Part shown: one piece after another, positions 17,960 through 28,470 of the stretch
Numbering within the stretch: the first letter of the stretch is position 1
How the letters are laid out: each line of letters opens with the position of its first letter
DNA from: Aphelocoma coerulescens
Taxonomy: Eukaryota; Chordata; Aves; Passeriformes; Corvidae
NCBI RefSeq assembly: GCF_041296385.1
Contig: NC_091020.1
Coordinates: 35,999,501-36,063,500 of the forward strand
Length of the DNA stretch: 64,000 bases
Direction: 5' to 3'
Notes under the pieces: generated by a model
Told to the model about the DNA's origin: nothing
What the model saw: the letters and a program-made list of their open reading frames with translations, nothing else
The model's database searches: none
Translations under genes and position numbers: made by a program

Positions 17960-18118
17960 CCAGCTGGTGGAGTGCCCATCCCTGGAGGGGTCCAGGGAAT
18001 TCCTGGAGGTGGCACTCAGGGCTCTGGGCTGGGGACAGGATGGGGATGGGGCACAGCCTGGACTCCATGGGCTGGGAGGGCTTTTCCAACCCCAGTGATC
18101 CTGGGATTCTGTGATTTA
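17960..18118 (+). mobile_element. CR1 LINE 3' fragment, second subfamily
   Basis: Here the end reads CTTTTCCAACCCCAGTGATC then CTGGGATTCTGTGAT, after GGCACTCAGGGCTCTGGGCT. This differs from the AACCCAAACC type, so at least two CR1 subfamilies are present. Confidence 0.9.
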
Positions 18119-18362
18119 GGCACAGGGACGTGTACGGCATGGGCCGATCCCAGCAGCGAATGCCCATTCTCGGCTCCGTGGGATGGCTTTGTTCCCACTG
18201 TTTGTTCCTGGGAGGGGCTCCTTCCCTGGATCCAAGGCTCGGGGAGCAGCAGGGAATGCTCTGTCATGGAATGTTTGTACTTCCTCTGCCCATGAAGAAC
18301 ATTCTGCCTTTATTTACAGTGATACCACCAATGCAGATCCAGGGGATGGTGCCAGGAGCTCC

Positions 18363-18462
18363 AAATGCTGGAACCCTGGGACAGTGGGAGGTGTCCCTGC
18401 CATGGCAGGGCTGGAGAGTTGGGGTCTCTTCCACCCCAAACCATTCTGGGATTCTGTGAAAT
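18363..18462 (+). mobile_element. CR1 LINE 3' fragment (short)
   Basis: GGGACAGTGGGAGGTGTCCC leads to CACCCCAAACCATTCTGGGA and ends in TTCTGTGA. Confidence 0.85.
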
Positions 18463-18897
18463 GGGGATGATGGCTGAAAGAATTGAACAGAGATTTGGGC
18501 AGTATTCCTGATGCTGAACAGTGCAGGAATTGTCTAAAACAGATCCGTGTCTTTAGCTGGTGTATGGGCACTGCAGAGGCTGGCAGCACGAGCATGGAAT
18601 GCATTTTTGGGGTCTTTGGAATCTTTCAAAGGTGCTGCTGGAAAACACAGCAGGAGCCCATGTGCATGGGTGGCTGTTCCTGAGGGAGAGCAGCTCCCTG
18701 AGCTATTCTGGGCTCCCCGTGGCTGATGTGCTGACAGGCTGAAAATCTGGGTGAGAAACCTCCACCAGCTCCTTGACATCTTTTCTGTCCCCACCTTGCC
18801 GTGCTAAAGCAGCTGCTCAGTGGGGATGGTGCAGAGACAGAACTGGGGGCTTTGTTCAGGAGTGTTTTGGTTTGTATCAAAAATCCCTTGGTGCCAG

Positions 18898-19440
18898 CAG
18901 CAGGGCAGGGCCCGTCCCCTGTACTGAGGCCCCCGAGGGCTGTGTCCAGCTCTGGCCCCTCATGGCCAGAGAGCCCTGGAGGGGCTGGAGCGTGTCCAGA
19001 GCAGGGAACAGAGCTGGGAAGGGGCTGGAGCCCCAGGAGCGGCTGAGGGAGCTGGAAAGGGGCTCAGCCTGGAGCAAAGGAGGCTCCGGGGGGACCTTGT
19101 GGCTCTGCACAAGTCCCTGACAGGAGGGGGCAGCCGGGGGGGTCGGGCTCTGCTCCCAGGGAACAGGGACAGGAGGAGAGGGAACGGCCTCAGGCTGGGC
19201 CAGGGGAGGCTCAGGGTGGGCAGCAGCAGGAATTTCCTCATGGAAAGGGTGCTCAGGCCTTGGCAGGGGCTGCCCAGGGAGGTTTGGAGTGCCCATCCCT
19301 GGAGGTGTCCAGGGAATTCCTGGAGGTGGCACTCAGGGCTCTGGGCTGGGGACAAGGTGGGGATGGGGCATAGCTCGGACTCGGTGACCCTGGAATTGTT
19401 TTCCAGCCTGAATGATCCTGGGATTCCATGGCTCTGTGAC
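18898..19440 (+). mobile_element. CR1 LINE 3' region, longest copy of the second subfamily (about 540 bp)
   Basis: It contains the typical order CTCAGCCTGGAGCAAAGGAG, GGGACCTTGTGGCTCTGCAC, CCCATCCCTGGAGGTGTCCA and a terminal GATCCTGGGATTCCATGG. This is 3' non-coding region plus the extreme end of CR1. Open frames across it are not genes. Confidence 0.93.
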
Positions 19441-20090
19441 AGCTGGATACCTGAGCCGACCTCATTAACTTCAGATCAAATACAACACAAATTCATGCCC
19501 TGAAATCGTAATTTTCAAAACATGTTTTGTGTTAAAAAGGGTCTTTTTTCTCCTCGTTTTACTTTCATCTGAAATTCATTTCCAGTCTCTCTGAGAACCA
19601 ACTTCTGTGTTTCAGGAAATGTTTCCGAATTCCTGAGCTAAAAAACCATTTGAAAACCTCATTTGAATTTTTAAACAGCTTTGCCTGCCCCAAATGGTTT
19701 TTTGCCAAATGAAAGAGCTGCACCTGAAAAGTTTTTCCCAGCTCCAGGGAAGAACTGGGTCTGCATGTGGAAGCAGCTGGAATGCTGAGGGAGAACAGGG
19801 AAAGAGAAACATCAAGATGGGAGGGAAGGATGTGGTTTCTATTAGTGAAACCTCCACCTTCATTTTGAAAGCATAAATAAACCACAACAGGCCTTTGGGG
19901 GCAGCAAAATGTGGAATAGAAGCATGAGGCTGGAACACAGGGATTGCTGTCGTGTGACACCGGGATCCTGATTTCCTCTGGGATTAAATCAGGGTTTATG
20001 CCAGACCTCCAATGCCGTGGCCATTCCTGGGTCACCTTGGGCTTTCCAGGGCTTTTGGATGGAAAGGGGGAGAGCTTCAAACTGAGTAAG

Positions 20091-20322
20091 TTTAGATGGG
20101 ATATTGGGAAGGAACTGTTCCCTGGGAGGGTGGGCAGGCCCTGGCACAGGGTGCCCAGAGCAGCTGGGGCTGCCCCTGGATCCCTGGCAGTGCCCAAGGC
20201 CAGGCTGGACATTGGGGCTGGGAGCAGCCTGGCACAGTGGGAGGTGTCCCTGCCATGGCAGGGGTGGCACTGGGTGGGCTTTGGGGTCCCTCCCACCCAA
20301 ACCATTTGGAATTCTATGAAAG
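20091..20322 (+). mobile_element. CR1 LINE 3' fragment, about 230 bp
   Basis: It starts TTTAGATGGGATATTGGGAA, runs through the shared core and ends CACCCAAACCATTTGGAATT. Confidence 0.93.
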
Positions 20323-20357
20323 CTGCTGTTTCAGTAGCTTGACACCTCAAAAGGTGT

Positions 20358-20402
20358 TAGAATCATGGAGTCTTTAGGGTTGGAAAAGACCTTTAAAATG
20401 TT
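20358..20402 (-). mobile_element. CR1 LINE 3' terminus (very short)
   Basis: AGAATCATGGAGTCTTTAGG and GTTGGAAAAGACCTTTAAAA are the reverse complement of the CR1 end. Confidence 0.75.
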
Positions 20403-21063
20403 GCTGTGCATTGTTTGTTTTTCCCCCCTAAGGAATGTGGAGCTGTGTTTCACCAATCCAACACTTGGCTGCAATCCTGTGTGGTGACCTGCCCTTGCCC
20501 AGCCAGGAGAACTTCCAGGTGAAGCAGAGGGTTTAATTCAGATTTTAGATGACTTGAAATGCCTGAAAGAGTTTGGTGCACGTGCAGAGGAGCAGTTGGG
20601 ATGTAATTCCAGCTTGGAGGTGCTGTTGGTGCAGGGAGCAGGGCCACGTCTCTGCCCAGGTGGGAGATGTCAGGGCTTTGGCCAAGCACAGCAAAAAGCA
20701 GAAAATGACAAAAATCCCCTTGTGCCCCGTGTTCAGAGAGTTCAGGAAATTACTGGCTGAAGGAAACACAATTTCAGTCCTCAGAGTTGGCTCCTGGCAC
20801 TGAGCATTTCCTGTAAATAGGATATTTCTGCTGGGGGCAGAACTCTGCTGGGTTTGATGCTGAAAGCTCGTTAAGATCTGATGTTAAACAATTAATGCTC
20901 CGAGGGACAAATTGGTTCATGTAGCAGCCCTGGATGTAGCCAGAGGAAAACACAATATCCTGGGAAATGACAGGGCCTGTAATAAACGTGGGGCTTGCAG
21001 TGACACCCAGCACAGGCCTCAGTATTTCCAGGGATTCTGTCAGAATCCGGGTGCAGACCTTCA

Positions 21064-21255
21064 GCCTGGAAAATTTCCTCCTGGAAAGGGTCTTCCAGCC
21101 CTGGCACAGCTGCCCAGGGCAGTGCTGGGATCCCCATCCCTGGGGGATTCAAAAGCCTTTGGATGTGGCCTTGGCAGTGCTCTGGAAGGGTTGGGCTCGA
21201 TGATTTTGGAGGGGTTTTCCAACCCCAGCAATTGTAGGATTCTGGAATTCATGGA
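21064..21255 (+). mobile_element. CR1 LINE 3' fragment
   Basis: CTGGCACAGCTGCCCAGGGC, CCCATCCCTGGGGGATTCAA and TTTTCCAACCCCAGCAATTG follow in CR1 order. Confidence 0.88.
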
Positions 21256-21801
21256 AATGCCTTTAATGTCTTTAAAGTCCTTCCCTCCCTGGCTATTTGC
21301 TGGATTTAGCTCCAAGCACTACAAAGGAATTGCACCAGTGAATTTAATGAAAATCCTGGTTTGGATGGAACTCTATTTTCCCTGCTGCAGCTTCATAATA
21401 ACAACAAAAACAATACAAAAATTCCTTGGGAAATAAAGGCACTTCCCGGGGCTGGAGTTTGGGGTCATTACCCTCAGTTGTGTGTAGGGATATTGCTCAT
21501 GCTCAGATCCCAGCCTCTTCCTACCTCACCTTGTGGTGCTGACAACCCCCCCTGGGCTGCAGCCCCTTCACAAAATGTTCCTGTGGAGCCTGGATTTCCC
21601 CAGGGAGGCTGAAGTCCTGTTTCACCAAAAATTCCGTACTTCTGGCAACCAGCCCTGGGGACAGGAGCTGAGTGACACAGACCAGAGCCCCTGTCCCCTT
21701 CCAATTTAATCCCTGAATTTGATGAGTGACCACTGATGTATTTTTTCATCCCAAATTTTTAAGATCTACTTTTCTATTAATTCCTTGGATCAATATGAAA
21801 T

Positions 21802-22047
21802 TATTTCCCTCCTCTTTCCTTCCTCTTTCCCTCCTCTTTTCCTTTCTTTTTCCCCCTTGACCCCCTTTTTTCCCTTCCTCCCTTTATCTCCCTTCCCCCT
21901 CCTTTATTTCCCCATTCCCCCCCCTTTTCCCCTTTTCTCTCTCATTATTTACTTCCTTTATTCCCCCACCTTTATTTCCCTATTTCCATCCCCTTTTCCC
22001 CCACTTTCTCCCAGTTCCCCACATTTTCCCTTTTCCCATTTTTCCCA
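21802..22047 (+). repeat. Polypyrimidine tract, about 245 bp
   Basis: The + strand is almost pure C and T (CCTCCTCTTTCC, CCCCCCCCTTTTCCCC and similar), with few purines. There is no strict period. Confidence 0.9.
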
Positions 22048-22584
22048 GACTCCTGTCCCACAACAGTGACACACAAGTCCCACCACGGGAAGCTGAGGCT
22101 GCTCCACTCCTGGACCCTTCATCCTTCCACAGCAGCAGCTGCTGCCTGATGTTTCCAGAGGAAAACGTGAGTAACTTCCAGCCTTACCTATGCTTTTCCT
22201 CAAAATAATTCCCTGTTCCAAGCCCAGAAGCTGTTTATTCCATCCAGCTTTTTATTTCCTGGCTTCCCTCAGAAAGCCAGGCTGGGCTTAGAGCATCTCC
22301 CAGCTCCAAACTTATTTTCCCCCCTTCTTTGGGCAGCATTTTAAGTTCCAGCATCTCCCAACTTTTTCCTTCCCAAGAGCTTTGCAAAATCCCGATTTCT
22401 ATCTCTGGAATAAGATTTCCAGCAGGAATGGGATCTGATAGAGTTGTCAGGCTGGGATGGGCTCAGTGCTGAGAGGAAAATCTCAGTTTTCCATGGGAAG
22501 CTTTCTTAGTGTTCTCCCAGGTCAGGACACTTGTCTTTCCCAGGGCCTTGGGAATGAATTGGTGCAGGGCTGCCAGGTCAGAGG

Positions 22585-22662
22585 GCAGGGCTGGATGGGA
22601 TTTTGGGAAGGAATTGTACCCTGGGAGGGTGGGGAGGCCCTGGTACTGGGTGCCCACAAATA
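22585..22662 (+). mobile_element. CR1 LINE fragment (5' part of the core only)
   Basis: GGGCAGGGCTGGATGGGATT is followed by CTGGGAGGGTGGGGAGGCCC, then homology stops. Confidence 0.8.
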
Positions 22663-23244
22663 AAGAAGATTTTCCTCATGCTCAGGTGGGTTTTCCTGGG
22701 CATCCCTCTCTTCCCACTGCCCGGTTTGGCCTCCTGGCGATTCCCTGTCCCTTTCCAGGGTGTTCAGCCCAAATTAACTTTGTGTTCATCCTTGTGCCCA
22801 GCCCAAATGAAATTTGAGCGTGTTCAGTGGTTCAGCAGGGCCTGGTCCAAGCCTGCACAGCTGGGGGCAGATTTGGGCACCTCCAGCTGTAGCACAGGGA
22901 TGTATTGTTGGATTTCATCCCTCATACCACAGGGTGAAGGGAGAATACATTTAAACTGCCATCCCAAGTTTTAATTTGCTTTTTATTTTTTTTTCTTTCC
23001 TGTAGACATCCCACAAAGCTCATTTCTGGGAGCAGCCTGGTTTGGGAGCATCTGCTGTAAATATTTTCGTTTCCGTTTTATTACCTGCGGGTCTAATCAG
23101 GCTTTGCACCGTGCCGAGTCTGATCACAAATAACTTTGCTACCACACATCTTTAGTCCCAAAAAAACGACTTTAAGAAAATGTGCAGTGATGCATTAAAA
23201 TGCATTTTACAGAGAAATTATCTTTATATGCTTTGTCTTCTTTT

Positions 23245-23275
23245 TTTTTCTCTTTTTTTTTTGGTAAAAAATACA
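23245..23275 (+). repeat. T-rich run
   Basis: Two stretches of nine or more T separated by TCTC. Confidence 0.8.
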
Positions 23276-23929
23276 GTTGTTGTGAAGCCACGAAAATACA
23301 AAAAACAACTGCTGCACTTGGAAAAAGGATTTGCAAAATATCCCCATGAATGTCTTGGAATCATTAATGGATGTTAATAACCACCACACTGATGTGGGCA
23401 CGCTGTAGATACTGATTAATTATTTACATGTTTACGACAATTTTGCAAATAATGGGCTAATCACCACAATTATGTATTTTCCAGCTGGGCATGCTCGGAG
23501 CAGGGCTGTGCTCCCAGGCAATCCTGGAAAATGCCGTGCCCAAGGCTCTGCTTCCCACGGTGCTGTTTATTTTTGTGGACTATTGATTTTCTGCCAGGAT
23601 TGAGTGGATTTAATTTTAACTGATGGTCCAGTGGTTCATCCCAGCTTTAAATTATTGGTGAGCTTCACGTCCCACATTTGCAGCATTCCAGTGCCTGGAA
23701 AGTGAGGGGATTCCACACAAATACCTGGGCAGGTGAGCATGGAAAGTGAAATATATCCCTGTGGGATTCCTGCTAGACCTGGACTGCTGCAGGGTGAAGG
23801 AACCCAGGGAAGTCACTAAAATGATGGATAAATAGAGATGTAAATCCTGCTGTGAATAAGGAAAGAGCACAGGGAGAGGTGGGTTTTCCACCCTTTAAAC
23901 TCCTTTTTTGTGTCCTGCAGGCCACAGTC

Positions 23930-24012
23930 AGCACAGAACCCCAGAAGGGTTTGGGCTGGAAGGAGCCTCCAAGACCACCTCATCCTGCAGCCCTGGGACA
24001 CCTTCCATGAGA
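23930..24012 (-). mobile_element. CR1 LINE 3' fragment (diverged)
   Basis: CAGAACCCCAGAAGGGTTTG and GGCTGGAAGGAGCC resemble the reversed CR1 terminus. Confidence 0.65.
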
Positions 24013-24084
24013 GGCTGTGGAGCCTCCCTCAATGGGAATATTCCAGAGGAGCTGGACACAACGCTGTGCCCGTGCTCTGAGGGA

Positions 24085-24130
24085 GGCTGGACCCACTGGG
24101 GTCCCTTCCAACCTGACCCAGTCTGGGATG
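24085..24130 (+). mobile_element. CR1 LINE 3' terminus (short, weak)
   Basis: GGGGTCCCTTCCAACCTGAC followed by CCAGTCTGGGAT resembles the CR1 end. Confidence 0.5.
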
Positions 24131-24339
24131 TGCTGGCTGTGGCCTGGATATGGAAGTGCTCAGGGAACGGTGATTTTCTGTCCTCTGGGAATGTGCTGTA
24201 TGAGGTTTGTTGGGGGTTTGGGGAATTTTTTGGGGAGGTGTTAAATCCTGAGCAGCCTTTCCCATTGGACACCCAATCCTGACCCAGACCCCTCTCCCCA
24301 CCCCTGGTTTGCTGAAATCCCACAAAGCTCCGACGCCGA

Positions 24340-24560
24340 GGCCCCGATCCCTTAATAACAGGATTATTGCCAAGTACACAAGCAGCATAATGAGCTGTGT
24401 GTTGTAATGCCTGATTAGAGCATGGATTTAGGGCTGGAGCAGCATTAATGCACAGCTACAATGCAACTGGGTTAATAACAATCAACTGATTAATGTCGTA
24501 CATCTCCCGCCAGCCTCGAGGAGAACAGGCTGGGCTGATTAGCAGGGATGCAAATGTGCA
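24340..24560. promoter_or_regulatory. Candidate conserved non-coding element (homeodomain/POU-like site cluster)
   Basis: About eight ATTA or TAAT cores lie within 200 bp (for example CATAATGAGC, GCATTAATGC and GATTAATG), and an octamer ATGCAAAT sits at 24548-24555. The segment is free of repeats inside a CR1-rich area. The regulatory reading is inference from motif density only. Confidence 0.3.
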
Positions 24561-24767
24561 GAGGAGCACAAGGCAGGAGGGTGAGACAGGGCTGCAGGGA
24601 TGAGGGGGTGCCAGAGTGAAAATGGAGAGATGTTTGGAGGAGGGAGGATGGGCAGTGACTCAGTGAGAGTGCCCTGGGAGATGCAGTGTCCTCAGGGGGT
24701 TTGTGTCACTGAGCACTCACGGCTGCTGTGAGGGAATATTCACAGGGAAGGACACAGGAGGTGTCAG

Positions 24768-24960
24768 AATCACAGAATCATGGAATTATTGCGGTTGGAA
24801 AAGCCCTCCAGGATCACCAGGTCCGAGATGTGCCCCATCCCCACCTTGTCCCCAGCCCAGAGCCCTGAGTGCCACCTCCAGGCCTTCCTTGGACACCTCC
24901 AGGGATGGGCACTCCAAACCTCCCCTTCCAATACCTGACCACCCTTTCCACACAGAAATT
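24768..24960 (-). mobile_element. CR1 LINE 3' fragment, second subfamily
   Basis: AATCACAGAATCATGGAATT then GGTTGGAAAAGCCCTCCAGG, and CCCAGAGCCCTGAGTGCCAC, read in reverse. Confidence 0.92.
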
Positions 24961-24971
24961 CTTCTATCAGA

Positions 24972-25108
24972 GCAGGTTTAGGTTGGATATTAGGGCAAAT
25001 TCCTTCATGGGAAGGGTTGGATGTCCCCATCCCTGGAGGGATTTAAAAGCCATGTAAATGTGGCCCTGGGCACACGGGTTAGCGGTGGCCTTGGCAGGAG
25101 TGATTGTA
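24972..25108 (+). mobile_element. CR1 LINE fragment back to back with the previous copy
   Basis: GGTTTAGGTTGGATATTAGG then CCCATCCCTGGAGGGATTTA. It overlaps in CR1 content with the inverted neighbour, so the two are separate insertions. Confidence 0.85.
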
Positions 25109-28099
25109 TCACGTCCTATATTGAGTAAGCTCTCTGAAATGCACTTTTCTAAAGCATGAGGGAAGAAAAGTTCTTAGATACAGTGGCACAATCCAAACTT
25201 TATGAAATAGAGGAATAAGAGGTGTATATGCCAAGGCTGAACCTGCAATAATAAACGGACAACAAAGCACAGTGAATGAAAGAAAGGAGAGGCTTCAAAG
25301 AAGTGCACAGGTTTTAAAACTCTGAATAGAACTGCGGAAGTTAAATTGCCACAGCAAACAGAGCTCCCATCATCCATGGGGAACATGAAAAAAGAGTCAC
25401 CTTGTGCCTGGATTGGGGACTGAGGAGGGGAATAATGAGTTTGTGGTTATAGTCCAGATCTGGAGGTGTTACTGTAAGGGCAAGAGTAACTACCTGTGCA
25501 CCCGAGGTGTGGCAGGAAATATTGCTGTGCTGGTGATTTGTTTGGGGCGATCTCCATGGTCCCCTCGACCTCCCAGGCTGTGGTTTGAGCACAGCCAGGC
25601 TGATATCTCATTTCTCCTGTCATTTCCTATCTTTGAAGGCATTACAAAGAAATTTGAGCAAGCTATTTTTAGTCAGGCTTTAAAGCACCTGTTTTTTTCC
25701 AGGCCTGATTCTTGAAGGGCAGCTTTGTGTTTCCTTTTGTTTCTGCTCTCAGTTCTGGCTGCCTTGAAGTGCAGCTTTCCCTTGGCCACGAGGTCCCACC
25801 GGGCCCCCATGGGCAGGGACCCTTCCCTGAGCACTGCCCCTGCTGCTGTTCCCAGTTCCAGGCTCAGCTGGGATCCAAAGGTGAGATCCAAAGGATTTTT
25901 CACCTTTGTTTTTCACCTTGCAGGAGCAGCCAAAGGCAAGAGATCGGTTTCAACTGCAGGCAAAACGCTAGAACAAAGGACAAGCTGTATCTGAAAATGA
26001 AAATATCAGGAAATAATCCCAATCTCATCAGTTCTGAACCCAACAGGAATGTTGGAATTGTCACTAAACTGAGTAGTTTTACCTCTGGCTTTCGGAGGCC
26101 TGAGTTCATCTTCTTTGCTTGGATTCACACTTACATAGGCAGGTGAGTAAATCTGGAAATGTCAGCGCCAGCCTTGCTCTGTGCCTGTAACTGGTACCAC
26201 TGGTTTAACTGGTGTTCCCTATGGGGCAGGTGATCTCTTGTCCCCCGGTGCTTGACCCACCTTGTGTTTAGATTTCAACTCTTTCTCTTTTCTATTTCCT
26301 TCCCATCCTTTGTTTTTAGCTGGAGGGACCCACATAAAGGCTCTTTAGGTATTCCCAATCATTCAAAGACAGGAAAATGAAATTAAATCTCTGAACTTGA
26401 TGTGTCTTTGTTTCATGGCTTAGACTTCCTCCTCCCCACACTCATAAATCCTGAAGTCTCTCTGTAATTCTTTCCAACTCTGTGAACTCCTCCATGTGTT
26501 CTTTGGTTACACATCTCTCCATCCATTTCCCATCTCCAGGGCTCTTGTAACAGGATCCAAGGCACCATTAGGAGTGATCCATCTCCTTCCCTCAGCCCTG
26601 GGAGCAGCAGATCTGATTTTGGAGCTCGGCTGATGAGCAGTTTCTCATTTAGAAGGAAGATGTATGGTGGGCACAAAATAGATTATCCATGGGAGCTCTG
26701 ATTCAGAGAGCTGATAAAGGTGGAATTTCTCAGTTTGGGGGGCAAACATGTGACCAGGCCTCATGGAGGAGTGTAGAAATCCCGGGAATACTGCACACTA
26801 GACCTCTCCATGGTTTGCTTGGAGCAGGAGGCATTTGCCTCAGGCATGCAGGGAACGCTGCTGGCATTGCCAGGCCAGGGAAGCTGGAGCAGGGAGAGAA
26901 AGCTCACTTGTCTAAAAGCCTCAGAGATTTAATTCCAGCTGTATTTATTTTTCATTCCTGCTCAGAAGGACGAAGCCCTCTCCCTTCCAGAGCAGAGGGA
27001 ATTCCTGATGCAGGAGCTGTTCCAGAGTCTCTCTGAAGGGGAGGCTGATCAGAGGTGCAGAGAGTCTGGCTGATCCTTTTTCTTTTCCCTCCTGAAACTG
27101 CCACTGCTGAGTCACTTCTTCCTGATTCTCTCTGTGTGGCCTTCACTCTTCCCTCACCTCTTTTACCTTTCTAACCTATTTTTCATTGTTTTTTCCTGTC
27201 GATGGGGGCTTTCGTGGCTTTTTGTAATACTACACACTAAGCAGAGATCGAAGCAGCAAAGGAGAAAGGGAATAGAAAAGTAGCAAAAGAATATTTTACC
27301 ATGTTCTTATTTTTTTCTCATTATCCACAAGTTTTCAAGTGTCTCCCAGAACCCAAATCTTGCCCCCCAAGCAGAGGAATTGCTTTTGCTGTATTTGTGT
27401 CTTGCTCCTCTTGCTGTGCCCCAGCTGAGAGTGAACTTCCCCTCAACAAAGAGCTTGGCAAGGAATTTCCTGATTTGGCACATGGATCCAAGATCCAACA
27501 TCCTGCTTGTTAAATCCACGGTAATTCTGGAAAATGCCCCAAAGCTTTGCCCAGATCCTGTATTAACACAAAGCTTTGCCCACGTTGCTAAGTGCCCTCA
27601 AACATCCACTTTTTAATCACTGATTATTGAGTTGCCTGAACAAAACTCCCCTCCTTTGGCACTGTGGTGTCCCAGGAACGCTCTGCTGCACATTAGGAAG
27701 GATTTAAGGGAGCTGTGAGGATGACAAATGAGCTCTTTCTATCAGGAATTTACCTCTCCTGGCTGTGTTGCACCAGGCAGATGCTGGAGGGGCTGCCTGG
27801 GGATGTGGGCTCCAACAGGATCACTCCACACTGGGAGTTCTTGCAGGGCAATAATTCCTGAGCGTGGAATAAATCCAACTGCTCCTGCTCAGAGTCCATC
27901 GTGTGGGAGGCCAGGAAGGGATAAACTGGGAAGCATCTGTTTCATTTTGGAATAAAGCTGATTAGATTTGATTCATGGCTTTAGTACCCAGATGTGCGCA
28001 GCGAAAACCTCTGGTGAGTGATGCTGGTGGAAAGCACAGGAGCTGTGGGACCTCTTGCTTCGGAAGTTCATCTTTTTGGGTTTTTTCTTTGTTTCTGTG

Positions 28100-28232
28100 G
28101 CTGCCCCATCCCTGGCAGCGTCCAAGGCCAGGCTGGACGGGGCTTGGAGCACCCTGAGATAGTGGAAGGTGTCCCTGCCCATGGCACTGGATGGGTTTAA
28201 GGCCCCTCCCAACCCAACCCAGATTTTATGAC
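28100..28232 (+). mobile_element. CR1 LINE 3' fragment
   Basis: CCCATCCCTGGCAGCGTCCA, GGCTGGACGGGGCTTGGAGC and CCCTCCCAACCCAACCCAGA occur in CR1 order. Confidence 0.88.
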
Positions 28233-28403
28233 AGCAGGAGGACAATCAGTGGTTCCCACGGAGAACATCTCGAAATGATCGAAGGCAAATGATAATTTCT
28301 GTGTCCCAATGAAATGTGCTCAAGAGAAAGAAAATCTTTTGCCCTTCTGAATTTCAAACAGAAATATTTATAAACCCTCTAACTGGATAATCAAGAAAAG
28401 GTA

Positions 28404-28470
28404 ATCACAGAATGGTTTAGGTTGGGAAAGACCTCTGAGATCATTGAGTTCAAGAGGTGAAAAATAATGT
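28404..28470 (-). mobile_element. CR1 LINE 3' terminus
   Basis: ATCACAGAATGGTTTAGGTT and GGGAAAGACCTCTGAGATCA are the reverse of the CR1 end. Confidence 0.85.

Larger units (their letters stand above)
14861..20090. other. Intergenic stretch, CR1-rich, no gene seen
   Basis: Unique DNA between six listed CR1 fragments. Two CpG-richer patches lie at 17190-17400 and 17725-17810. No exon series or known protein motif is found on either strand. Confidence 0.55.
20403..23929. other. Intergenic stretch, no gene seen
   Basis: Apart from two CR1 fragments and the polypyrimidine tract at 21802-22047, this is unique sequence. The AT-rich part 23030-23480 is free of recognisable repeats and has no coding character. 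Confidence 0.5.

Noticed and set aside
17448..18098. 216-codon open frame on the + strand
   Set aside because: Its last part is a CR1 fragment and the rest has no recognised motif; a - strand frame overlaps it fully.
25109..27300. Possible ancient retroviral or transposon remnant
   Set aside because: No terminal repeats, coding motifs or recognisable family sequence could be seen.
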